A stretch of 64,000 bases of DNA, taken from assembly GCF_000010645.1 (NCBI RefSeq), contig NC_011565.1:200001-264000 (forward strand), given 5' to 3'. The translations under genes and the position numbers were made by a program. The stretch's first letter is position 1, and each line of letters opens with the position of its first letter. The notes beneath the pieces were generated by a model. It saw only the letters and a list, made by a program, of their open reading frames with translations. It did not search any database and was not told the origin of the DNA. Origin of the DNA: Candidatus Azobacteroides pseudotrichonymphae genomovar. CFP2. GTDB taxonomy: Bacteria; Bacteroidota; Bacteroidia; Bacteroidales; Azobacteroidaceae. Below, in pieces: positions 37,820 through 47,900 of the stretch.

Positions 37820-39560
37820 AGTAATAGGTCTTATCCGTAATTTTCTTTTTGAGAATACTTGTATCTCCATTACTTGCTTCTTTCAAACAAAGAGCTTCCT
37901 GCCATTTGGAAACAGCTTCATCAATATCTCCAGTCTTGTAAAGAATATCTCCATAATGTTCCAAGATTTCACTATTTACCACAGTATCTTTGGAAATAGC
38001 ATTTTTAATATAAAATTTTGCCAAAGAATAATCCCCTGCTTGAAAAAATATCCAAGCATAAGTGTCTATGTAAGTTATATTGTCAGGTTGCAATTGAACA
38101 ACTACAGCTGCCATTTCTTTAGCTTTATCCAAATTTTCTTTTGTCAATGAAAGACGGTAAGCATAATTATTCAATACTACAATATTTTTATCATTATACT
38201 TAATGGCCTGTTCATAAAAAACAAAGGATTTTTCTTTATTCCCCAATTGATAATACAAGTCCCCTATTTGCCCCAAAAAAGTAGATAATAGTATATCATC
38301 TGTTGAAATTATTTTCAATCCTTCCAAATAAATATCTAAAGCATTTTGATAAGCTTTTTTAATAGAGTAAGCTATTCCTTCATATAAATAAAATTCAGGA
38401 ACATCAGGGAAATGGATTAAAGCATTTTCGCAAATAGAAATAATTTCATCAGAATTTTCCTCTTGCAGAGCAATATTCAATAGTTGAATCCATGCTTCAA
38501 AATCCTCTGGCATGGCTTCAATGACAGCTTGAAACTGAAATTTAGCTTCTTTTTTTTTGCCTTGCAGAAACAAAAATTTTCCGTACATACGGTTTAATTC
38601 CTTATCCTGTGGATATTGTTCCATTAAAGTTTCAAAAAGAACATTGGCTGCTTCTTTATCTTGTTTATTTTCACACAGATTTTCAATATACTTTCCAAGA
38701 ATGTTTAATTTAGTCCCTAAGTCTAATGTTGGAGCCTCTAATGCCCTTTCTATTTTATGTATAGCGGATCCTACTTTTCCTTTAGTTGCATAATAATTAG
38801 ACATCGCAACAAAATAATAAAGATTATTAGGATCCATTATTTTAGACCTTTCATAATATAACAATGCCTCCTCTATTTCATTTTCATCCAGATAAAAGTC
38901 ACCTATAAATATCTGATATTTAGCTTCTGTAGGAAATTTTTCTGCTAAATATTTTAAAGCCCTCAATGCCTGCTTTTTTTTGCCAATTAATTTATAGAGT
39001 TGACTTTTTTTTAAAGCAATATCTTCATTTATCCCTATACTATTTTCAATCTTGTTTAGTACTCTAATAGCTTTATTTACATTTTGTTGTTTGACATATA
39101 AATCGCTTAAACAATAGTATAATTCTAGATTTTGAGGATTTCCTTTTATCAACTCTTCATATAAAATAATTGCCAAATTGTTGTTTCCTAATTCCCGACT
39201 CAAATTAGCCAAAGCTAATTTATACTCAAAATTATTAGGAGTGTAAAAAGTTGCTTTTCGTAAGGCATTTAAAGCGAGTTGTTCTTTGTTTAAAAACAAA
39301 TAGTATTTAGATAATTCATACAAAACAACAGAAGATGTAGAATCAATCCTCAAAAGATATTGAAAAGAATTAAAAGCTTGATTATGTTCACTTTTTTGTT
39401 TAAAACGGATAGCATTCAAAAAGAAATAATCAAACTTAAAACGATTTTCATATGGCAACTCTCCCGCAAAAAGACAAGTACAAAATAGCAATGGCATTAA
39501 CATATAAAATATATGGTATACAGAGACTACTGCTTTTCTCCTCATACTTTCTTTTTGCAA
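37803..39560 (-). CDS. TPR-repeat protein, probably exported
   Basis: 585 residues built almost wholly of tetratricopeptide repeats after an N-terminal hydrophobic segment (HIFYMLMPLLFCTCLFAG). Repeats are easy to see, for example NNFEYKLALANLSRELGNNN, NPQNLELYYCLSDLYVKQQN and QPDNITYIDTYAWIFFQAGD. Such proteins act as scaffolds. In Bacteroidetes this one always sits between dut and DUF4292 (recalled), so an envelope-assembly role is inferred. The gap to dut is six bases, so they are probably co-transcribed. The first Met (39560) or the fifth residue (MRRKAVV) could be the start. Confidence 0.85.
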   Translation of the reverse strand: MQKESMRRKAVVSVYHIFYMLMPLLFCTCLFAGELPYENRFKFDYFFLNAIRFKQKSEHNQAFNSFQYLLRIDSTSSVVLYELSKYYLFLNKEQLALNALRKATFYTPNNFEYKLALANLSRELGNNNLAIILYEELIKGNPQNLELYYCLSDLYVKQQNVNKAIRVLNKIENSIGINEDIALKKSQLYKLIGKKKQALRALKYLAEKFPTEAKYQIFIGDFYLDENEIEEALLYYERSKIMDPNNLYYFVAMSNYYATKGKVGSAIHKIERALEAPTLDLGTKLNILGKYIENLCENKQDKEAANVLFETLMEQYPQDKELNRMYGKFLFLQGKKKEAKFQFQAVIEAMPEDFEAWIQLLNIALQEENSDEIISICENALIHFPDVPEFYLYEGIAYSIKKAYQNALDIYLEGLKIISTDDILLSTFLGQIGDLYYQLGNKEKSFVFYEQAIKYNDKNIVVLNNYAYRLSLTKENLDKAKEMAAVVVQLQPDNITYIDTYAWIFFQAGDYSLAKFYIKNAISKDTVVNSEILEHYGDILYKTGDIDEAVSKWQEALCLKEASNGDTSILKKKITDKTYYYEGTK

Positions 39561-39566
39561 AAAAAA

Positions 39567-39998
39567 CTATACCCCTGTATGTCCAAATCCACCATTCCCA
39601 CGAATTGTTTGATCCAATTTTTTCACTTCATCCCACTCTACTTGCTCGTATTTAGATACTATCATTTGACAAATACGTTCTCCATCTATTATTTTGAAAG
39701 ACTTTTTAGAGTGATTAATAACTATTATCCTTATTTCCCCCCGATAATCAGAATCGATCGTCCCTGGCGAATTAACTAAAGAGATGCCATATTTAATGGC
39801 AAGACCACTTCTTGGACGAATTTGGGCTTCATAACCTACAGGCAATTCAATAAATAACCCTGTAGGTACTAATGTCCTTTCTCCTCTTTCTAATATAATT
39901 GGCTCGTCAATATTGGCCCTTATGTCCAATCCTGCTGAATGTGGAGTCTCATATTCGGGGAGAGGATATTTTGATTTATTGACAATTTTTATTTTCAT
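39567..39998 (-). CDS. dut: dUTP diphosphatase
   Basis: Hydrolyses dUTP to dUMP, keeping uracil out of DNA. Trimeric dUTPase motifs are all present: [41 protein letters not shown] and the C-terminal [11 protein letters not shown]. Length 143 aa. First gene of the run with TPR, DUF4292 and the M23 protein. Confidence 0.97.
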   Translation of the reverse strand: MKIKIVNKSKYPLPEYETPHSAGLDIRANIDEPIILERGERTLVPTGLFIELPVGYEAQIRPRSGLAIKYGISLVNSPGTIDSDYRGEIRIIVINHSKKSFKIIDGERICQMIVSKYEQVEWDEVKKLDQTIRGNGGFGHTGV

Positions 39999-40320
39999 TT
40001 TTTATAATTTTTTCACCACAAAATTAAAAAATTAGTAACACAATTACTCCCCTCAATATAGATTACAACTTTTTCTTTTGTATTTTTATTTGGGTTATTT
40101 TACTGCTTTTTATAAGCATACAATGTATTTAATCTCCCTCACTATAGGGTATCATAGAACGATAATATACGGACACTATAATCTTCCAATACTAAAATAC
40201 AATCCAAACTATATACATTATTAGAAATAATAAAAACGATCGACAAAAATAATTAGTTATAGAACATTAATCTGTATTACAATACATTCCTTATAGGATT
40301 AGGAATAATAGGAATAAAAT
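39999..40320. other. intergenic region between dut and rnpA
   Basis: Divergent promoter region for dut and rnpA. It is A+T rich, with no clear box or relic. Confidence 0.5.
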
Positions 40321-40716
40321 ATGTATTCATCAAACTTTAAACGAACTTTTGTTAAAACTGAAAGACTTTCTCTACAAAAAGAAGTAAACTATCTGTTTGA
40401 ACAAGGCCTATCTTTTAACATTTATCCTTTGCGTATTGTCTATTTAGAAAAGCAGACAAAGGGGAAAATTCCTGTATCCATCTTGATTAGTGTCTCGAAA
40501 AAACGTTTAAGACATTCCTTTAAACGAAACCGCATAAAAAGGTTAATACGTGAATCTTATAGATTAACCAAAAATAGACTTTGGGAATACCTTTTTATAA
40601 AAAATAAAGGGTTATCACTTGCTTTTATTTATACAGGGGATGAATTGCATAGCTATGCTCAAATAAAAACAGTAATGGATAAGATTTTGGATACTTTAAT
40701 AGAAAAAATGCTATGA
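40321..40716 (+). CDS. rnpA: ribonuclease P protein component
   Basis: Protein subunit that helps the RNase P ribozyme mature tRNA 5' ends. The signature [16 protein letters not shown] and the preceding [13 protein letters not shown] are clear, and the N-terminal [18 protein letters not shown] matches the family. It is 131 aa. Its last bases overlap the yidD start (ATG within the stop region), the standard coupled pair. In related genomes hemD lies just before it on the same strand (recalled). Here hemD is on the opposite strand beyond mgtE. Confidence 0.93.
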   Translation: MYSSNFKRTFVKTERLSLQKEVNYLFEQGLSFNIYPLRIVYLEKQTKGKIPVSILISVSKKRLRHSFKRNRIKRLIRESYRLTKNRLWEYLFIKNKGLSLAFIYTGDELHSYAQIKTVMDKILDTLIEKML

Positions 40717-40946
40717 AAAAAACACTAAAAGGAATAAGTGTTTTCACAACACTTTTACTCATTCAATTTTATCGTTTGTGTATTTCTCCCCTGTTGCTTT
40801 CTTCTTGCAGATATATTCCCACTTGTTCCGAATATGCTACGATCGCTATGAAAAAATATGGAATTCTCAAAGGAGGTTGGCTAACATTAAAAAGAATTTG
40901 TCGCTGTCACCCTTGGGGAAAACATGGACATGACCCTGTTCAATGA
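40713..40946 (+). CDS. yidD: membrane protein insertion efficiency factor YidD
   Basis: Small membrane-associated protein linked to YidC-dependent insertion. The 77 aa carry the family core [20 protein letters not shown] and the tail [11 protein letters not shown]. It starts with a four-base overlap on rnpA, so the two are one operon. Confidence 0.95.
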   Translation: MKKTLKGISVFTTLLLIQFYRLCISPLLLSSCRYIPTCSEYATIAMKKYGILKGGWLTLKRICRCHPWGKHGHDPVQ

Positions 40947-41429
40947 TCAAATATATAGAGTAAATCTCAGACGTTCAGTTATAGCCCTCTACAAATCAAA
41001 ATAACAATCACTAATATTCATGAAATCAATAATAATCAAATAATACAACCGTTCTCTATACTTAAAAACTTTTCACTATTAAAGATTATTGCTATATAAA
41101 TATAAAATTGTACCTTGTGCGGAGTTTGTTGTTGTGTTAACAACACATTCAAATTTTGATTAGATCAAAAAAATGGTCTTCAGAATAACGAAAAATCAAT
41201 TTTAATGTGCGGGGTATTTTTCTGTAATTTCATCTCCCGTCTATATCATAGCCGTTTTACGAAAAATGGCAGTGAGGAGAGATCCATAGATAGAAAAAAA
41301 ATTAAGTCCTCAGAAAGAAAATTTAGAAACACCTAAACTGAGAGGGATCCAACCGTAATTAATTTTTACTTTAAAAATTGGGCTATTTATGGACGACGTG
41401 CCGGGTTATATAAAACAAGTATATTAATT
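40947..41429. other. gene-free stretch upstream of mgtE
   Basis: No gene found; TatD, which often follows yidD in the phylum, is absent. I looked for an M-box-type Mg2+ riboswitch and saw no convincing match. Confidence 0.45.
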
Positions 41430-41461
41430 GCTCCGTAAGGATTTGTATCTCCTTACAGAGC
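41430..41461 (+). promoter_or_regulatory. stem-loop in the mgtE leader
   Basis: GCTCcGTAAGGA / TCCTTACaGAGC pairs at 11 of 12 positions with an 8-base loop. It sits 25 bases before the mgtE start and just ahead of its AAGGAGA ribosome-binding site (41472-41478). It could be an attenuator or a folding switch, or merely protect the message. Confidence 0.45.
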
Positions 41462-41486
41462 TTGAATTTGCAAGGAGAGATTTTAC

Positions 41487-42869
41487 ATGGAAGAGTTTAA
41501 ATTACATTTTCTTGAGTTAATCAAACTCAAGGATTGGAAGACCTTAAAACAAGAACTTAATAAGTTTGAACCACTTCAAATAGCTGAGATAATAGAAAAC
41601 TTGGAGAAAAATGATGGAATAGTTCTTTTCCGTCTTCTACCAAGAGAATTAGCTAAAGAAGCTTTTCAGCATCTTTCTCACGAAGAGCAAGAAGACATTA
41701 TCGAAGGTCTTATTGCGAATACCGATCAAATTACTAATTTGCTCAATGACCTTGATCCAGATGATCGCACGGCATTTTTTGAAGAATTACCTGGCGAAAT
41801 AAGTTGGAGATTGGTTCAAATGTTATCATTGAAAGAATGTGCTATTACAACTCGCCTTTTGGGTTATCCTGAGGAAAGTATTGGAAGATTGATGACTCCC
41901 GAATATGTAGCTATTAAGCCTCACTATACTGTTCAACAAGCTTTAGATCATATTCGTCGTTTTGGTAAAGATTCTGAAACACTCAACGTTATTTACATTA
42001 TTGACGACCATCGCCGTCTCATAGATGACATACGAATAAAAGAACTAATATTAGCACAACCTACTGAGACGGTAGAAAACCTGACTGATAACCGTTTCAT
42101 TGCTTTAAATGCTTATGATGACCAGGAAGTGGCTATTCAAATATTTCAAGATTACGACCGTGTAGCTTTACCAGTGACAGATACCAATGGCACATTGCTC
42201 GGAATCGTTACGATAGACGATGTCATGGATGTTGCTGAAAAAGAAAATACAGAGGATTTTCAAAAATTTGGAGGGACACAGGAACTTGATTTGTCTTATA
42301 CCAAAACTTCTCTTTTCGAATTAGTCAAAAAACGTGCAAGATGGCTCGTCTTCCTTTTTTTTAGCGAAATGTTAACAACAAGTGCTATGAGTTATTTCAA
42401 TGTAGAAATATCAAAAGCTGTCGTATTAGCACTATTTGTACCTTTAATTATTTCAAGCGGAGGGAATTCAGGTTCACAAGCTGCCAGTCTTATTATACGA
42501 TCGTTAGCTCTAGAAGAGTTAGGCTTGAAAAATTGGTGGTATGTAATGAAAAAGGAAATATTATCTGGATTACTTTTGGGTTCTTTATTAGGACTAATTG
42601 GCTTTTCTCGCGTATTTCTTTGGCAAGAAATAGGCATTTACAATTATGGAAAATATTGGGTTTGGATAGGATTATCTGTTGCGATATCATTAATTTTTGT
42701 TGTCTTATGGGGGACGTTGTCCGGTTCCATGATTCCATTTATATTAAAACGTTGCGGCTTCGATCCTGCTACAGCTAGTGCCCCTTTCGTAGCAACATTA
42801 GTGGATGTAACTGGCTTAATTATTTACTTTTCAGTAGCTGTGATATTGCTGACAGGCAAACTTCTTTAA
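41487..42869 (+). CDS. mgtE: magnesium transporter MgtE
   Basis: Mg2+-gated channel of the inner membrane. N-terminal superhelical domain (about 1-130, with repeated LLPRELAKEAF and ELPGEISWRL elements), a pair of CBS domains (about 135-255: SIGRLMTPEYVAI and GIVTIDDVMDVAEKE), the plug helix, then five transmembrane helices (about 285-460) with the pore segment SSGGNSGSQAASLIIRS and the FDPATASAPFVATLVD motif. Length 460 aa, intact. It has a good Shine-Dalgarno, which is unusual in this phylum, and a leader stem-loop. Confidence 0.95.
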   Translation: MEEFKLHFLELIKLKDWKTLKQELNKFEPLQIAEIIENLEKNDGIVLFRLLPRELAKEAFQHLSHEEQEDIIEGLIANTDQITNLLNDLDPDDRTAFFEELPGEISWRLVQMLSLKECAITTRLLGYPEESIGRLMTPEYVAIKPHYTVQQALDHIRRFGKDSETLNVIYIIDDHRRLIDDIRIKELILAQPTETVENLTDNRFIALNAYDDQEVAIQIFQDYDRVALPVTDTNGTLLGIVTIDDVMDVAEKENTEDFQKFGGTQELDLSYTKTSLFELVKKRARWLVFLFFSEMLTTSAMSYFNVEISKAVVLALFVPLIISSGGNSGSQAASLIIRSLALEELGLKNWWYVMKKEILSGLLLGSLLGLIGFSRVFLWQEIGIYNYGKYWVWIGLSVAISLIFVVLWGTLSGSMIPFILKRCGFDPATASAPFVATLVDVTGLIIYFSVAVILLTGKLL

Positions 42870-42931
42870 GAGTTCCAAAAAACTTTTTACCAGGTTAATT
42901 TCGTTCTAAAACAAACAAAGCAAGTAATCTT

Positions 42932-43690
42932 TCATAAAATTTTACGTAATTTCTTGATGTAATTTTCTAAAGCAGTGACCATTGAAGGAGCCTCTGGAGT
43001 AGGTGCTTCTATAGCTAAACGCAAACCCGCTTGCTCAACCGCTTGAGCAGTTGCCGATCCAAAAGCTCCTATGGCAACATCATTTCGCTTAAAGTCAGGA
43101 AAATTTTTTAGCAGTGAATTAATTCCTGCAGGAGCAAAGAACAATAATAAATCATAATCAAATTTTTCATCTTGGTTGAAATCATTACTTACTGTTCGAT
43201 ACATAACTGCTGTGCTACATTTAATATTTTTTTTATTTAACAGGCTTGACAATCCATTCCCGTGTACATTCGATACAGGAATTAAAAAATTTTCTTTATC
43301 ATATTTGCAAATCGCAATTATCAAATCTTCTAATGTAGCCAATTCTGAAAAAAATATTTTTCGTTTACGATATACAATGTATTTTTGCAAATAAACCGCT
43401 ATAGTTTCACTCAAACAGAAATATTTTAATGATTCTGGTATTTGAAATCGTAGTTCCCTACATAAGCGAAAGTAATGATCTATAGCTATTTTAGCTGTAA
43501 AAACAATAGCCGTATAATCCTGAATATTTATTTTTTGTCTTCTAAATTCTCTCAAAGATATAGGTTCTATTTTAATAAAAGGTTTGAAATCAATTTGTAA
43601 ATCATACTTTTTTGCTATTTCATAATAAGGAGATTTCCCTGTCGCAGGCTTAGGCTGAGAAACTAAAACCTTCTTTATCTTTAAAGACAT
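42932..43690 (-). CDS. hemD: uroporphyrinogen-III synthase family protein
   Basis: HemD-fold protein: KKVLVSQPKPATGKSPYYEIAKKY at the start, YTAIVFTAKIAIDHYF in the first lobe, then LLLFFAPAGINSLLKNF and GAFGSATAQAVEQAGLRLAIEAPTPEAPSMV, the typical end. The family closes the tetrapyrrole ring. In Bacteroidetes this copy usually sits with DUF4271 and rnpA, and its role outside a full haem pathway is uncertain. No other haem genes are in the window. It lies 12 bases after DUF4271 on the same strand. It converges with mgtE. Confidence 0.82.
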   Translation of the reverse strand: MSLKIKKVLVSQPKPATGKSPYYEIAKKYDLQIDFKPFIKIEPISLREFRRQKINIQDYTAIVFTAKIAIDHYFRLCRELRFQIPESLKYFCLSETIAVYLQKYIVYRKRKIFFSELATLEDLIIAICKYDKENFLIPVSNVHGNGLSSLLNKKNIKCSTAVMYRTVSNDFNQDEKFDYDLLLFFAPAGINSLLKNFPDFKRNDVAIGAFGSATAQAVEQAGLRLAIEAPTPEAPSMVTALENYIKKLRKIL

Positions 43691-43702
43691 AACAATACCT
43701 TT

Positions 43703-44383
43703 CTATACACTCGTAAAGTGTATTACTATTTTATAAAAAAAACATAAAGGAGTCACCACCTGGACGTAAAGGTACAAAATAAAGTAATGTAAAACACTTT
43801 TTTTATGAAAAAATACTACATAAGACTTATTTAGTATTAATATTTCTGTGACAAACAAACACCATAGAGTAAAATAAAAACAAAAATAATAAACACTTTC
43901 TAAAAAAAACATCAATAAAACAGGAACAAATAAACATAATCCACATAATGAAAAGGCAGAAAAAAAATAATTACTCCATAGGAGTACATCTTTTTTTTGA
44001 AAAAAGATATGACCCATCAAAATATTGAGTAGGAACTTATATAGAATGTAAGTAGTAGTACATAAAGAAATAACTCCTAAATCTATAAATAATTGAATAT
44101 TGGTTTCGAATTTTAAACTAGAAAAGTGAAGGAGTGTACAATAAATAGCAATTGAAAAAAGAATAATTGTTGGTATGAACCAAAATATTTTACGGACTAT
44201 TTCATCACCAATTCCTTCATAAAATATATTTTGCTTACCCTTTGCGAGGGAAAAATCATTCAACATCGCAAAAAATAGCCTACTCCTTGTTAATAATTTC
44301 ACATAAACAAAAAAGCAGGATAAGAAAAGTATAAATATCCAATTTTGGGCTTTAGGAAGCTCAGAGATTAATTCTTCCTTCAT
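43703..44383 (-). CDS. DUF4271 membrane protein
   Basis: Bacteroidetes-specific integral membrane protein of unknown function with about six to seven hydrophobic helices (NWIFILFLSCFFVYVKLL, IFWFIPTIILFSIAIYC, FIDLGVISLCTTTYILYKFL, LCGLCLFVPVLLMFF and others). 226 aa. It is coupled to hemD, with only 12 bases between, the usual arrangement in the order. No catalytic motif is visible. Confidence 0.8.
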   Translation of the reverse strand: MKEELISELPKAQNWIFILFLSCFFVYVKLLTRSRLFFAMLNDFSLAKGKQNIFYEGIGDEIVRKIFWFIPTIILFSIAIYCTLLHFSSLKFETNIQLFIDLGVISLCTTTYILYKFLLNILMGHIFFQKKDVLLWSNYFFSAFSLCGLCLFVPVLLMFFLESVYYFCFYFTLWCLFVTEILILNKSYVVFFHKKSVLHYFILYLYVQVVTPLCFFYKIVIHFTSV

Positions 44384-44399
44384 TAATTCTTCCTTTTCA

Positions 44400-44953
44400 T
44401 TGTAACATCTTTTTGACTGTTAGAAACAACCATTCTGCAAAAAAAATCAAGACTTTGTATGCTTCTAGGTAAAGCACGATCATAACAATAATAGATAAAC
44501 CCTTAGCCGAACATTTCCACTTTTCACAAGTTTATACTCAATATCACAATCTTTTTCTAACATACTTTAATTTCTCCTTTACCTATACACAATAGATACC
44601 AAAAGAGTATTCCTATACCACTGTACATATACATAGGAGAACAATAAATAGAATATGACGCCCCACCTCAGCCATTTTTAATGCGCAATACTTCTAAAAA
44701 ACTGTCTTTCACTTTTGCATAGTAAGACCTCTAATTTGTTCTTTTTCTTTTTCACTTTTATAGGTTCGCAATTAGAAAAACATATGTAGAGTACAAATGA
44801 CTATATATGTCTATATAGCTTGTAGAATAAACTTTTGTCACAATATTGTAATCTTCTCTTACACATGCCTGTCTTATACAACAAGGTTAAGGTCCACCGG
44901 GTCTCTACCGTTACTAAGAGATAAAATAGCAAAACTGTTAATAAGTATCTTCA
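44400..44953 (-). pseudogene. decayed 3' end of tamB
   Basis: Downstream of the tamB stop the minus strand still holds pieces that look like the lost C-terminus. The best is DIEYKLVKSGNVRLRVY (44563 down to about 44500), resembling the terminal beta-strands (EYxLTKDGNLRLKAYN) of Bacteroidetes TamB proteins. It is followed, one frame over, by RALPRSIQSLDFF. Stops separate it from the open frame. The link is inferred from order and one motif. Confidence 0.5.
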
Positions 44954-47900
44954 TTATTCGAGATTATGATCTCTCTTACTCTTTCCGAATTCAGATTTCA
45001 CTGCTTTCTCTTCCTCAAAAAACCATTTTATATTTGGCGATTTCAATTGACCGGAAAGTAGAATGATAAAATTGATAGGAACATTATTATGCATAAAATC
45101 CGAAATAGAATAGGATGCTTTAACATCTAAGTCTGCTGTTAGAGGATTGCCAAAAAAGGACACAGAACTACCCTTTACAATTTCGAAATTTCTGCTAATT
45201 ATTGGGTAAAAATCGAGATTAAATTTACCTCTTTCGATTGTATACTTTCCAAATACCTCCAACAGTTTCTTTGTACTATATCGAATTTGCAAATTACCAT
45301 TTCCAATTGAACTTATTTCGTTACTCAACAAAGGGTTAGTTATTATTTTCAAAACAGCATCACTGTCTATCTTAGCTATTAGATCAAGATAGATTCCAGT
45401 TTTTAAAAAATTAATTGTACCTTCTTTTAGATTGTTTTCAACTTTCTTCCCTTGCTTTTTTTTAGAATCACAATCAGCAATATCAGATGTTTTTGCAAGG
45501 TCAAATGCAAGAGTTGTATTTTTGTTGTTGCACAACAAAGCTTCTATAGATAGAAATTTCCCATTACTACTCAGTGTAGCCGTTCCAGTGACAAATGCTT
45601 TGCCATAAAATAAAGGATTAATATCAGAAGTAGCATCAAAAACCAATAGATTCTTACATGAGAAATCACTTGCAAATCGGAAATTGCTAAACGCGTTGTA
45701 CTTAATAACAACATTAACAATCGCTTTATTCCCAAATTTATCATAAACCATTGCATTCCCAATAGATATTTCATTGGGAGTACATTTTATCCAATCACCA
45801 AAAGTATAATAAGTATTAAGACATTTAATTCCAAAAATTCCATTATCCACCAATACATCACCTTCAAGCTTCAGATTACTTAAATCACCAAACAAACGTA
45901 ATTTCCCAGTTAATCGTCCAGAAAAATCAGATAATACATTACTTAAATACTTATACAGAAAAGCAATTTCTGTATTGTGGACATCAAAAAGAATGGAATT
46001 TTCTTTCTTCATCGGATGAATAAATCCATCTATATCAATAAAACTATTGTCTCCATTGACAATTTTTCCATTCAATTCTATACCTTGCTTATTTCTATCC
46101 CATTTCCCATGCAATGTCAAATCTCCCATGGGGACATTATTGAAAACAAATTGATGAACATCTATGTTAGTAAATAATTGCCAAGTATGGAAAACATCTT
46201 TTACTGTAATATATCCAGTAGCAATACCTCCAAAATCAATTGCTCTAATGAATAATGATTTGAAAGCATGACCTATATCTACTTTTGTAAAGGAGACATG
46301 TAATACATCGCCTTTATTTTTAGACATGCTTCCACCTATAGAATACATACCCTTTATTTCTCCATTGAGAATATTCGAATGTAGCAACAGTTGTTTCTTA
46401 TTTTCTCCCAACGCTATGGCATCGACAGAAATATAATCTACAGAATAAACACATCTGTCAGTAGAAAATTTCAATCTGTGCAATGCTATATTTCCAGTAA
46501 AATTATCTATACAATTACCTATTAAATTAGCATCAAGTACAAATGAAAGTTTTGAATTTTTATAATTTGTATTTGAATACAAATTATAAAATGATATATT
46601 TGAAACACTCGTCGAAAAATTCAATTTAGAATTCTTCCCTTTCAATAAAAAAAAACCATTGGTAACGATTTGTCCACCATAGCTATCAGCTTTCAACGAA
46701 CCCCTAAAACTATTAGAAGTAAAATTGCCTGATAAACAAACATTCTCCAAACAAAAGGATTTATAATTAAATTCTTTGATTGACGCTTCAATATTTCCTT
46801 TCCAATCTTTCCAATAATTATTGAAAGTACTATTTAAATTCATGGATAATCGAACTGAGCCAAAATTGTTGTTATTGATTAGCCTGCATATGTTAAGCCT
46901 AAAAGTAGAAACTTTACCAAATAAAAAACTAGTTGTCCCTTTTTTCCAAAATTGAATTCTGGCTTGTAAATTTCCCACTTCAGAATTAATATCAACATTT
47001 GTATTTAATCTGTTTATATTGCCTGATATCTTTCCATTGAAAGAAATCTTTCCCAATCTTTCCACTAATAGAGAGGAATTGGCTCTTTTGGAATTAAAGT
47101 AACTCGCTATTTTTTGAATTTTCAATGGAGTAATAAAGGAATTTTTAACATTAGCATATATGCTTGCCTGACAAGGATCATTCAAATGGAAGATTTCCAT
47201 ATCAGCATTGACGACCATGTTATCTTCTTTAACCGCTAACCCCGTTAGTTTAAAATTATTTAGATTGCCTACAAATTTACCCATTATTTCTAATTGACTT
47301 TGAAAATAAGAAGATACTGGAATAAAAGAACAAACATCTTTCAAATTAATTTGTGAAGGTTCTAATTGAAAATTGAAATGTGTTTTAGCTGTAAAAATTC
47401 TCGAATGCGAATGGTTATAATCAGTTATAATTTTTTTTAATACAAGATGAGATTCAGGGAGTCTTAAATCAAATTGATTAACCCGCATGTTATTACTATC
47501 TATTACCAGATCAAAACTCAGTCGTTTTACCCGAAATCCAGACTTCTCTGTAAAACTCAATCTCTCTATGTCTGCTTTCAATATCATATCATTAAATTCA
47601 TATAATTGAATGGCTGCTACTATACCACTCAAATGTATATCATTCGAATTAAACTTGCCTGGAGTAGACTCTTTATCTTTCACTCTATAATAAAAATTTC
47701 CTCTTTTTAAAGAAAAATTTCGCATACTTAATTCAATTTTTCTCATTCTTTTCACAAAAGCATCGATGATATATTGAACATTTAAAGGTGAATCAACAGA
47801 TTCTCTTGTTAAATTGAAAGTAAAAGCATCTATTTGAGTAGAATTGATACGAATCTGATGTTGAAAGAGAGAAAAAAAATCAAAACCTGAGACTATTTTT

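Noticed and set aside
40947-41486. Mg2+ riboswitch (M-box) ahead of mgtE
   Set aside because: I looked for its conserved elements and found only a simple stem-loop, so no riboswitch class is claimed.
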